From Candidatus Kaiserbacteria bacterium (GTDB lineage Bacteria > Patescibacteriota > Minisyncoccia > Phycocordibacterales > UBA918): a stretch of DNA of 45,982 nucleotides. Below, piece after piece: positions 16,462 to 24,016 of the stretch (position 1 is the first letter of the stretch; each line of letters starts with the position of its first letter). A program made the position numbers and the translations under genes. Location: the NCBI GenBank assembly GCA_020428905.1, contig JAGQLY010000006.1, forward strand, positions 1-45,982, read 5' to 3'. The notes below the pieces were generated by a model, which saw only the letters and a program-made list of their open reading frames with translations, was not told the origin of the DNA and made no database searches.

Positions 16462-17301
16462 TTATATTAAAATACCAAAAAGGTTAGAGGCGTTCTCTAC
16501 CAACTGCGCACGCATTACCTCCTCATCTTCGCCACGAAGTTCGGCGATTTTTTTATACACCTCACGAACATGGAGTGGCTCATTGCGCTCCCCTCGATGT
16601 GGCACCGGTGCCACGTACGGCGCATCCGTCTCTGCATGGATGAGTTCCTTCGGTGCGGCCTGCACCACTGCATCGTAGTCGTGAGTAAAGGTAAGCACGC
16701 CGGTGAACGAGGTCGAGTAGCCAATATCCCAAAACTGTTTCGCAACCTCAAGTGACCCTGCAAAAAAGTGTACATTCCCACGCACCTTCGCATACCGCTT
16801 CACCAGAACAAGCGCGTCTTCATATGCGTCCATTGTGCCCTGACTCGCTCGCACGTGAAGCATAAGCGGCCTCTCAATTTCATTCGCAAATTCAATTTGT
16901 CTAATGAATGTTTCTTCCTGTTTTTCTTTCGCGTCTTTATCGACACGATAGTAATCGAGTCCACACTCCCCTACTGCGACTACCTTAGGACTCTTTGCAA
17001 GCTCAGCATAATAATCATGATCAAATTCCTCGCCACGAGAAGTAAATCCTTTTTGCTCAGGACCAAGCTCCTGTTCATCATGATATGACTTTGTCGCATG
17101 GACTGGATGAATTCCAATCGTTGCATACACTCCATCGGTCGCATCGGCGATCTCTACCGCAGCCGCGCTCGTATCTCGCTGTGTCCCCACATTAATAAGC
17201 GCCACACCCTCTTCCTGCGCCCGCTTTGCTGCTTCCTTCCAATCCTCAGAAAAAGCACTAAGATTGAGATGAGTATGAATATCAATGTATGTAATTTTCA
17301 T
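16462..17301 (-). CDS. tatD: TatD-family metal-dependent hydrolase
   Basis: A TIM-barrel deoxyribonuclease-type hydrolase. 279 residues with the family metal ligands in order: YIDIHTHLNL at the N-terminus (HxH), VGECGLDYYR (catalytic Glu), PLMLHVRAS (His), VHFFAG (His) and HAETDAPY (Asp) near the end. Insertions around 80-100 are modest. Cytosolic, possibly in DNA repair or turnover. The physiological substrate is uncertain in this group. It is convergent with the VanY-like gene. Confidence 0.93.
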   Translation of the reverse strand: MKITYIDIHTHLNLSAFSEDWKEAAKRAQEEGVALINVGTQRDTSAAAVEIADATDGVYATIGIHPVHATKSYHDEQELGPEQKGFTSRGEEFDHDYYAELAKSPKVVAVGECGLDYYRVDKDAKEKQEETFIRQIEFANEIERPLMLHVRASQGTMDAYEDALVLVKRYAKVRGNVHFFAGSLEVAKQFWDIGYSTSFTGVLTFTHDYDAVVQAAPKELIHAETDAPYVAPVPHRGERNEPLHVREVYKKIAELRGEDEEVMRAQLVENASNLFGILI

Positions 17302-17410
17302 CTTGCAAAAACGTATTATCCTCCGTGAAGTTTTTCAATCCAGCGGTTTCATTCTCGTACTTTTTCAATTGTACTCTCCATACTCACACCCATCCCCACA
17401 ATAGTACCAC

Positions 17411-17442
17411 ACCAAACCTTCCAATCAATTGGAAGGTTTGGT
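17411..17442. promoter_or_regulatory. 32-bp palindrome overlapping the TrpR-like gene promoter
   Basis: Perfect 15-bp arms ACCAAACCTTCCAAT/ATTGGAAGGTTTGGT around CA. It covers the predicted -35 (TTGGAA, 17429-17434). The same core recurs after the stop codon (17861-17902). Operator function is inferred. Confidence 0.6.
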
Positions 17443-17456
17443 ACTATACGTATACT
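17429..17456 (+). promoter_or_regulatory. Promoter of the TrpR-like gene, probably leaderless
   Basis: TTGGAA (17429-17434), 16-nt spacer, TATACT (17451-17456). Only six bases separate the -10 from the ATG at 17463, so the transcript should start at or next to the start codon. Confidence 0.55.
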
Positions 17457-17462
17457 ATCATT

Positions 17463-17864
17463 ATGGTCCACCTCAACAGACACAAGCTTTCGGGAACGCA
17501 ACAAAAGGCGCTCTTCAGTCAACTCAACCAAACGCTCACTAAACTCTCAAAGGAGGAACCGTTCGGCTTTCTTTCAGAATTATTAGGAAAAGAAGAGCAG
17601 ATAATGATCGCAAAACGATTAGCGATCGTTGTATTACTCATTGAAGAAAAGTCACTCTATAGCATATCTCGAACTGTAAAAGTAAGTCCTTCGACAGCGG
17701 AAAACATAAAGCGTCGATTAGATTCAGGACACTATACCCAACTTGTCGCTGCGCTGTGCAGGAACAAAAAAGATTATTTTGCCATTCTTGATACCCTCGA
17801 CAATATTCTACATCTCGGTGGTATTCTTCCCCACTACAATGGTCTCGATCGTTACAGGATATGA
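17463..17864 (+). CDS. TrpR/YerC-like transcriptional regulator
   Basis: 133 residues from the ATG at 17463. The upstream part of the frame (from 17325) is His/Thr/Pro-rich and contains the promoter, so it is not coding. The fold is all-helical with the Trp-repressor-type HTH: EEQIMIAKRLAIVVLLIEEK, then SLYSISRTVKVSPSTAENIKR (shown in part). The N-terminal helices (SGTQQKALFSQLNQTLTKL) suit dimerisation. YerC-type members are common in CPR genomes and their ligand is unknown. A perfect palindrome covers its promoter and a sister copy begins at its stop codon, so autoregulation is likely. Confidence 0.8.
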   Translation: MVHLNRHKLSGTQQKALFSQLNQTLTKLSKEEPFGFLSELLGKEEQIMIAKRLAIVVLLIEEKSLYSISRTVKVSPSTAENIKRRLDSGHYTQLVAALCRNKKDYFAILDTLDNILHLGGILPHYNGLDRYRI

Positions 17865-17902
17865 AGTAAAACCTTCCAATTGATTGGAAGGTTTTACTTC
17901 AT
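17861..17902. repeat. 42-bp perfect palindrome after the TrpR-like gene
   Basis: Perfect 20-bp arms around TG, sharing the AAACCTTCCAAT core with the copy at 17411-17442. It begins at the stop codon and may be a terminator for both this gene and the convergent metG. However, the T-tracts are poor, so a second operator is also possible. Confidence 0.6.
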
Positions 17903-18060
17903 GGTCTTCAGAGCTTCGAAACCCTTGCCAGCCCCCGCTTCTCTATATACTTGTGTAACTGAGTCTGCGTGTCACACACGACTCTCTCCAATCTTCAATG
18001 ATGGTTTTATTTTCTGAGTTTAGTGGAATAAGAAGCACCTTATTTCTTACACCCTTCATA

Positions 18061-19509
18061 CTAGCCACCCGTTTCATCTAAACGCCCAAAGAGATTTTCC
18101 GGTTTTTTGTTCGCAAGAACCGCCTCTTTAATGATCTTCCCCGTTGTAGGCATGATTGGGTGAAGTACGCGGCCAACATTGTAGAGCCCTGTGGCGAGCT
18201 CGCGGATGATTTGTTGTCCTTTTTCTTTATCCTCCTTCACCACCTTGAATGGCTCTTCATTCGTGATGCGTTCGTCGAGCTCGCCGATCGCTTTCCAAAT
18301 AATATCGCACGCGGCCTGAAACTGGAGCTCACCGAGCATCTGGTAGAACTCAGCATCAAACGTTCTCGTTTCCGGTTTTGCAACCGGCTCATCGAGATGT
18401 GTCTCGGCCATCTTCATAATGCGTGCCGTAAGATTTCCGAGACCATTGACCAAGTTGGCGGTGTAGTACTCGTCCATTTTTTCCCAGGTAAGGTCGGAGT
18501 CGTCGGTAGGGTGCACATGCCGAAGCATGATGTACCGCGTGGCATCTGTACCGTACCGAGCGACAAGGTCATACGGATCAATCACGTTTCCAATTGACTT
18601 ACTCATCTTGTGTCCACCGCTAGTGATGAAGCCGTGATAAAACACCGTGTCCGTCGCCTCCACTCCAGCACTCTGAAGCATTGCCTGCCAAATGAGTGAT
18701 TGGAAGCGAATTTGATCCTTCCCAGCAAACTGCAACGTCTCGCCACCGGCCCAGAATTTTTTGAATATGCCGTCGGTGTCTTCCGGCCAGCCGAGAGTAG
18801 AGATGTAGTTGGTGAGTGCATCAAACCACACATACATCACATGTGCATCATCACCCGGTACCGGGATCCCCCAACTCATCCGCTTCTTCTCACGTGAGAT
18901 ACTGAGGTCTTCTAGTCCGCCTTGTACGAAATTGATCGCTTCGTGTCGTCTGAAGTCTGGCACAACCACACCTTCTTTTGAAAGGTGTTCAATAAGGTAG
19001 TCTTGGTAGTTTGAAAGTTTGAAAAAGTAGTTCTCTTCCTCAATTTCTTCCGGTTCTTTTTGGTGGTCGGGGCACTTACCATCCACGAGATCGGTCTCGG
19101 TCTTAAACGCCTCACAACCCACACAATAAAGACCTTTGTACTTCTTCTTATAAATATCACCCCGCGCCGCACAACGTCGCCACATTTCCTGTGCCGCCGC
19201 TTCATGCGCCGGATCGGTAGTACGAATGAACGCGTCGTAACTGAGGTCAAGTGCTTCTTTGAGCTTATTGAATTCAGCTGCATACTTGTCGACGTACTCT
19301 TGGTATGGAATACCCGCCTCATCTGCCTTTCGGGCTATTTTCTGTCCATGCTCATCGACACCAGTATTAAAAAACACCTCTCTACCCATGAGCCGCCAAT
19401 ACCGCGCCAAGCTGTCCGCCTGCACAAATTCGAGTGCGTGGCCCATGTGTGGCTTGTCGTTTACGTATGGCAAGGTCGTCGTGATGTATTTGGGTGTATG
19501 TTCACTCAT
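18061..19509 (-). CDS. metG: Methionyl-tRNA synthetase
   Basis: Charges tRNA-Met. 482 residues. Class I signature PHMGHALE (HIGH type) at about 20, zinc-knuckle pair GLYCVGCEAF with a later CPDH, YVWFDALTNYISTLGWP, and GHKMSKSIGNVIDPYD (KMSKS). The alpha-helical anticodon-binding domain is at about 360-480. It lacks the C-terminal tRNA-binding/dimerisation domain of E. coli MetG, as in other short forms. No gene is directly coupled to it. Confidence 0.97.
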   Translation of the reverse strand: MSEHTPKYITTTLPYVNDKPHMGHALEFVQADSLARYWRLMGREVFFNTGVDEHGQKIARKADEAGIPYQEYVDKYAAEFNKLKEALDLSYDAFIRTTDPAHEAAAQEMWRRCAARGDIYKKKYKGLYCVGCEAFKTETDLVDGKCPDHQKEPEEIEEENYFFKLSNYQDYLIEHLSKEGVVVPDFRRHEAINFVQGGLEDLSISREKKRMSWGIPVPGDDAHVMYVWFDALTNYISTLGWPEDTDGIFKKFWAGGETLQFAGKDQIRFQSLIWQAMLQSAGVEATDTVFYHGFITSGGHKMSKSIGNVIDPYDLVARYGTDATRYIMLRHVHPTDDSDLTWEKMDEYYTANLVNGLGNLTARIMKMAETHLDEPVAKPETRTFDAEFYQMLGELQFQAACDIIWKAIGELDERITNEEPFKVVKEDKEKGQQIIRELATGLYNVGRVLHPIMPTTGKIIKEAVLANKKPENLFGRLDETGG

Positions 19510-19572
19510 ATGAAGACTACTCTAGCACACGCGAAGACAAATGGCACAAAGTGATCTCGTAAGGGCGGGAAA

Positions 19573-19612
19573 GAGAAAACGCCGGTGGGGTTGGGACCCG
19601 CACCGGCGTTCG
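19573..19612 (-). terminator. Terminator of the 82-residue membrane protein gene
   Basis: AACGCCGGTG/CACCGGCGTT stem (19578-19587 and 19601-19610) followed on the minus strand by TTTTC, just after the stop at 19618. Confidence 0.75.
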
Positions 19613-19617
19613 TTTCG

Positions 19618-19866
19618 TCATCGAGGGTTTCTGACCGCTGGCGGCAGCCAGTCCATGTTGTTCTCGCTGTCGCCACCGCCCTCGGTGGCAACACGTTCCC
19701 CGAGAAAGATCTCGAGGCCCATGATCAGTATCCAGGATGCGAGCGCACCCAGGTACACGGCCCCGTGTCCCTCCTCTGGCACCTGGAACGTCACCCCGAG
19801 GGCAACGACCAGAAGAACGAAAAAAGTTCCGAGGGCGCGAACGCCCCCCTTATCTCTTGTGTCCAT
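19618..19866 (-). CDS. Small membrane protein, strong ribosome binding site, GC-rich
   Basis: 82 residues from the ATG at 19866, five bases after GGAGG. Two hydrophobic spans: about 12-28 (ALGTFFVLLVVALGVTF) and 38-55 (AVYLGALASWILIMGLEIF). A Glu/Gly/Asp-rich tail follows, ending in PPAVRNPR. No family was recognised. The gene has a consensus-like promoter (19918-19946) and its own terminator. It is clearly more GC-rich than its synthetase neighbours, which may point to recent acquisition or different codon selection. Confidence 0.6.
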   Translation of the reverse strand: MDTRDKGGVRALGTFFVLLVVALGVTFQVPEEGHGAVYLGALASWILIMGLEIFLGERVATEGGGDSENNMDWLPPAVRNPR

Positions 19867-19917
19867 TGACACCTCCGTTGATTGAGGGTGTTGGGGAGGA
19901 ACGTGACTAACTACAAC

Positions 19918-19946
19918 TTTATACTATGGCTACCAGTAAAAATCAA
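19918..19946 (-). promoter_or_regulatory. Promoter of the 82-residue membrane protein gene
   Basis: TTGATT (19941-19946), 17-nt spacer, TATAAA (19918-19923) on the minus strand, about 50 nt before the ATG. Confidence 0.6.
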
Positions 19947-19988
19947 GAACATCGCCCGACCTTGTGGACCGGATGTGTCCCCTTTTTT

Positions 19989-21284
19989 CTATTTCAGATA
20001 GTTAATCAGCTCGTTAATCTGTACTCGTTGTTGCTCACCGGTGTCGCGGTCGCGAACCGTCACGGTGTCTTTGAGTCCTGGCTGTTCTTCGCCGAGTGTT
20101 TCAAAATCAATCACAATGCAGTGCGGCGTACCGATCTCGTCCTGACGGCGATACCGCTTCCCCACATTGCCATTGTCGTCCCACGCAACATTACCAAATT
20201 CTTTCTTGAGCATTGTAAATACTTCCCGCGCTTTCTCCACCAGCGGTGGTCTGTTCTTAAGGAGCGGCGAAACTGCGACACGATATGGCGCGAGGTGTGC
20301 CGGAAGCTTCAGGTAGGTTCGTGTCTCTCCTCCCATTTCATCTTCTCGATATGCTTCACACAACACAGCCGTAAGCGCCCTCCCAACCCCAAAACTTGGT
20401 TCGAGTACGTGAGGAATGAAGCGAGATCCATCTGGCTCAATATACTCCATTGAAACACCCGAATGCTGTTGATGATTCTTGAGATCATGATCGGTCCGAT
20501 ACGCAAATCCCGCGAGCTCATCGAAACCCTTGCCCGGATAGTTGTACTCAAAGTCAATAGTACGTTTCGAGTAGTGTGCCAAATCGTTTTCCGGCACCTC
20601 ATATTCTCGTACGTTTCCATCTGAAAGACCGAGGTGTCGGTGCCACGTCTGAATATCTGATCGTAATTTTTCGAAGTGATCTTCCCACTCAACCTCTTTC
20701 ACAAAATACTCAATCTCCATCTGCTCGAACTCACGCACACGAAAGAGGAACTCCCGTGGTGCGATCTCGTTTCGAAAGGCCTTACCAATCTGTGCTATGC
20801 CAAAGGGTATTTTAGGACTCATCGAGTCCACAACGTTTTTGAAATTCACAAAGATACCCTGAGCTGTCTCCGGTCGCAAATATGACTTTGCGGTGCCTTC
20901 TGCTCCGACTTTCGTTTCAAACATCAAGTTAAAGTCCTTTGCGTCACCGAGAGTACCCCCACAATCGGGACAGGTTTCGGTGTTCTCAAGATGGTCTGCC
21001 CGAAACCGGTGGTTGCACTTCATACACTCCACCACCGGATCAGAAAAGCCCGCACCGGTGTGACCGCTCGCCTCCCACACTTTCTCATTCATCAAAATAG
21101 CCGCATCAAGCCCGTACATGTCTTCGCGGTCGAGTACAAACATCTTCCACCACTCTCGTTTGATGTTGTTGTTAAGTGCAACACCGAGCGGACCGAGATC
21201 CCACGTCCCCCTCAATCCCCCATAAATCTCACTTCCCGGAAAGACAAAGCCCCGCCGTTTTGCAAGCGAGACAATTTTTTCCAT
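19989..21284 (-). CDS. glyS: Glycyl-tRNA synthetase (homodimeric type)
   Basis: Charges tRNA-Gly; class II. I choose the ATG at 21284 (MEKIVSLAKRRGF, 431 residues). It follows AGGAG by eight bases, and the promoter at 21319-21346 would start transcription downstream of the earlier ATG at 21317. Features: VFPGSEIYGGLRGTWDLGPLG, zinc-type CMKCNHRF and CPDCGG pairs, motif 2 at FRNEIAPREFLFRVREFEQME (shown in part), a motif 3-like EPSFGVGRALTAVL, and a C-terminal anticodon-binding domain. This is the alpha2 archaeal/eukaryal-like form, not the E. coli tetramer. Confidence 0.96.
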   Translation of the reverse strand: MEKIVSLAKRRGFVFPGSEIYGGLRGTWDLGPLGVALNNNIKREWWKMFVLDREDMYGLDAAILMNEKVWEASGHTGAGFSDPVVECMKCNHRFRADHLENTETCPDCGGTLGDAKDFNLMFETKVGAEGTAKSYLRPETAQGIFVNFKNVVDSMSPKIPFGIAQIGKAFRNEIAPREFLFRVREFEQMEIEYFVKEVEWEDHFEKLRSDIQTWHRHLGLSDGNVREYEVPENDLAHYSKRTIDFEYNYPGKGFDELAGFAYRTDHDLKNHQQHSGVSMEYIEPDGSRFIPHVLEPSFGVGRALTAVLCEAYREDEMGGETRTYLKLPAHLAPYRVAVSPLLKNRPPLVEKAREVFTMLKKEFGNVAWDDNGNVGKRYRRQDEIGTPHCIVIDFETLGEEQPGLKDTVTVRDRDTGEQQRVQINELINYLK

Positions 21285-21318
21285 AGTGGTTGCTCCTGTC
21301 GATTCCATAGGTACCATC

Positions 21319-21346
21319 ACTATATACGAAGTCGCGTAGGTTTCAA
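21319..21346 (-). promoter_or_regulatory. glyS promoter
   Basis: TTGAAA (21341-21346), 16-nt spacer, TATAGT (21319-21324) on the minus strand. It helps to decide the glyS start at 21284. Confidence 0.6.
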
Positions 21347-21352
21347 GCTCCG

Positions 21353-23389
21353 TTACGGCTTACGCACTCGTCCTTCAATGAGGGCCGGATTCGGATCATC
21401 TTCGAGTGCAGTGGTCAATCGGATGCTCTGTTCGGTGATCGTGGTCTTGGTAAATTGGTCTGTCGCAGTAAAGTGCTGCTCTTCAAGAATTGGCGGTATG
21501 GTACCCACTTGGGAAAGACTCGGTAAGAACGACACCTGCACCCACGCCTCTTCATGCGCACCAGCAGCCATCGTGCCAATATTCCATGTCATCGTGCGTG
21601 TCACTGCATCATAGGTCACCGAGTCTCCCACCGTCACCATGTCGAGCCAAGTCATGTACTGCGGCAAGATCGCAGTAACTTGTGCATTTGAAAGTGTGTT
21701 GCTGCCATTGTCCACCCGAAGAAGATAGGTGTACTGAGTGACCTGTTCAGCAATCGGTGGCACAGGACCACTGTTGGTGAAGGGTCCTTCAGAATAGAGG
21801 CCTGCACTGTCAAGTGTAACAGCACTTTCTATCTTGATCGTGCGTGAGAGCGCACCGACAATTTCTTGTGGTACCTTGTCCTCAAAGACACGTTTTGCTT
21901 TCACTCCGACTTCGAGTGTGAGTTCAGGCCGACTTCCAATATGTGCTTCTGGACTCAACGAAAGCAGAACAGTCGCGGTTTCTCCCGGCTGTATTTCAGC
22001 GAGATCTACAACATCCACAGAATCCCAGCGGGCGATGTTGGTGTTCGAATTATAAAATCCGTTTTGCGCTTCGACGGCGACCTCGTTGAGTGCACTACCG
22101 TCAAGCCGCGCCTCTACCACTGCGTCATACAACACCGCATCAAGCGCGTTGGCAAAGATAATCGAAACACTCGCATGGTCCTTCCCGCTGATTACTACAG
22201 ATTCAGAAGTGTCGCCATTGATGCGAATGGTCGCCCCCAAGAACGGTGCTTCGATGGATACTTCGTGTTCAAGGACTGCGAAAATAGATGAAAGGGTCAC
22301 GCTGTTGCTGCCGTTCGGTACACCCACCGAAAAAGTGAAGACGCGATCGTCATTTTGTTCGCCGGTGACCTTGCCACGAATAGTGAACGTTATGCGTTCT
22401 TCTGGCTTGAGTGCATCAATACGCCAAGTATCCTGACCCGATATCGGCTCGATACTTGCACCCACGTAGCTAAAGCCATACGGGTACACCGCCTTAACGA
22501 GCACATCAGAGAGTAGTGTCTGTGCGTTTGAGCCAACAGTGACTTTCATTTCGAGTTCCTGGCCAGAAGAAATGCGCTCAATGGAGTCGATACTGATCAC
22601 AACTGGTGAGGAGCTTATCTTGAATCGGAACGGCTCGGCATCTTTCGAGAAAGTTGCACCCGAACCCGCAACACGGTATTCCACCGCCACTGTAATGGTT
22701 TCCTTGTCATTTTCTTCACCAAAGACCCGTGCAGAAAGCGGAATATTGATCACTTCTCCGGGAGCGATAGTGTTCAGTTGTGTGCGCTCAATATAGAGCT
22801 CCTTTCCAATATCGGTTGTGGACTGTGTGCCCCTAGGGTAGGTAATAATGAGCGTCGCGGCTTCAATAGGAATGGTATTTTGGTTTGCAACAGCAACTTG
22901 TATTGGCAACTCTTCTCCCCCACCCACCGCAAAAGGGCCCGAGACACTGACCGCAATGTTGTTGCCGGAAATAGTGTTGTTGCCAAACAGCAGAAAAAAC
23001 ACTGAGAGTCCGACAGAAAAAATGAGAAAAATCACTCCTGCGAAGGCAAACTTCATTCGGTGAGAATGCGTCTCTTCTTTTTCTATCAAAACCGCTGCCT
23101 CGGGCGCAGGACCAACAGGAGACGGTGCCACATCGTGGGCGGAGACAGACGACTCCTCATGCCACGCGCGTGGAACCGCTGCTGCCCGCACGTTACTCTC
23201 GGCTGATTCAAGTGTATGACGCTGGTACGATTCATGTTGTACACCACGTTCATAGAGCCGCGTACGCAGCTCGTCGATATTTTCAGAGTCGTCCACATGT
23301 TCACGCACTTCTTTCATGTGTGCATTCTTCCGTTCTTCCGCTTTCTTGGCAGCGGCTTCTGTATCAGCTTTCTTCTTGGATGTGCTCAT
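21353..23389 (-). CDS. Large single-pass membrane protein with repeated beta-sandwich ectodomain
   Basis: 678 residues. The first 110 are cytosolic, charged and partly helical (Lys/Glu/Ala-rich start). One membrane span lies at about 113-137 (KFAFAGVIFLIFSVGLSVFFLLFG, shown in part). About 540 residues outside form several Ig/DUF11-like repeats, each with a strand pattern such as VTVGSNAQTLLSDVLVKAVYP or LRVDNGSNTLSNAQVTAILP followed by a Trp-containing turn (DTWRIDALKPEE, MTWNIGTMAAGA). There are no cysteines in the repeats. It is probably a cell-surface stalk or adhesion-type protein. Function unknown. Confidence 0.7.
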   Translation of the reverse strand: MSTSKKKADTEAAAKKAEERKNAHMKEVREHVDDSENIDELRTRLYERGVQHESYQRHTLESAESNVRAAAVPRAWHEESSVSAHDVAPSPVGPAPEAAVLIEKEETHSHRMKFAFAGVIFLIFSVGLSVFFLLFGNNTISGNNIAVSVSGPFAVGGGEELPIQVAVANQNTIPIEAATLIITYPRGTQSTTDIGKELYIERTQLNTIAPGEVINIPLSARVFGEENDKETITVAVEYRVAGSGATFSKDAEPFRFKISSSPVVISIDSIERISSGQELEMKVTVGSNAQTLLSDVLVKAVYPYGFSYVGASIEPISGQDTWRIDALKPEERITFTIRGKVTGEQNDDRVFTFSVGVPNGSNSVTLSSIFAVLEHEVSIEAPFLGATIRINGDTSESVVISGKDHASVSIIFANALDAVLYDAVVEARLDGSALNEVAVEAQNGFYNSNTNIARWDSVDVVDLAEIQPGETATVLLSLSPEAHIGSRPELTLEVGVKAKRVFEDKVPQEIVGALSRTIKIESAVTLDSAGLYSEGPFTNSGPVPPIAEQVTQYTYLLRVDNGSNTLSNAQVTAILPQYMTWLDMVTVGDSVTYDAVTRTMTWNIGTMAAGAHEEAWVQVSFLPSLSQVGTIPPILEEQHFTATDQFTKTTITEQSIRLTTALEDDPNPALIEGRVRKP

Positions 23390-23422
23390 TGTGACCAGTA
23401 TAACATGCGGGCATGCACCAGC

Positions 23423-23998
23423 TTAGAGCTGACTATGTGCAAGACCGCTCGCAATCACTTTTTCACATTCAGTGCGTGTCGCGTCCGTAAGTTCACCAAC
23501 CGCATCGGCAAGTGCTGCGGGCGGCAAAAGCGGGACGATGGTAGCGGTCGGGTCAACATATCCAAGCTCGGCCAGTGCCCCAAGGGAGAAAATAAGCTCA
23601 AGATCTTTAGGGTCCAGCGTATCGCTTTCTCTGCACGCTGCAATAGTACGATCAAAGAGCGTCGGATGTGGTGTGTCGCCGTGCATTACACGACGCAACA
23701 GACGTACGCTCTTTTTTAGAAAGGCACGCACCTCTCGTGAAGGAGCGGTGTAGTAGAAATTCTGAATAGGTTCGACACCAGCAACGCGCCAACCGGTCTT
23801 GCCGTGTACCAACGTGCTCCGTGCATACGAAAGGTCCTGAAGTGCGAAGCGCTGCTTTGATCGTTCCTCACGAACACTGCGCGCATTCGCCCAGACCATC
23901 CCCGCCTCACGAGTAAAGAGAAGATATGCGCGGTCAGCGGTGTTTCGATCACAACTAGCACACACCAGCGCATCTGTGATGTAGGTTTGGTAGGCCAT
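23423..23998 (-). CDS. recO: DNA repair protein RecO
   Basis: Loads RecA onto SSB-coated DNA with RecR. 191 residues. The N-terminal OB fold (about 1-80) carries the family pattern DRAYLLFTREAGMVWANAR, then VREERSKQRFALQDLSYARS and VHGKTGWRVAG. A helical C-terminal domain follows. The zinc-finger cysteines of many RecO proteins are absent, and the protein is shorter than the usual 240 residues, as is common in CPR. It lies 18 nt after ileS in the same direction. Confidence 0.82.
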   Translation of the reverse strand: MAYQTYITDALVCASCDRNTADRAYLLFTREAGMVWANARSVREERSKQRFALQDLSYARSTLVHGKTGWRVAGVEPIQNFYYTAPSREVRAFLKKSVRLLRRVMHGDTPHPTLFDRTIAACRESDTLDPKDLELIFSLGALAELGYVDPTATIVPLLPPAALADAVGELTDATRTECEKVIASGLAHSQL

Positions 23999-24016
23999 AT
24001 TCCTCGAGTAAGTTCT

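Noticed and set aside
17325-17462. Upstream extension of the TrpR-like gene
   Set aside because: Its His/Thr/Pro composition is unlike the family, and it contains the palindrome and the promoter.
17411-17902. Mobile element bounded by inverted repeats around the TrpR-like gene
   Set aside because: No transposase and no target-site duplication; each repeat is itself a palindrome at a regulatory position.
17903-18060. tRNA suggested by GGGTTTCGAAGCTC on the minus strand
   Set aside because: The T-arm does not pair, and no acceptor stem, D-arm or anticodon arm could be drawn.
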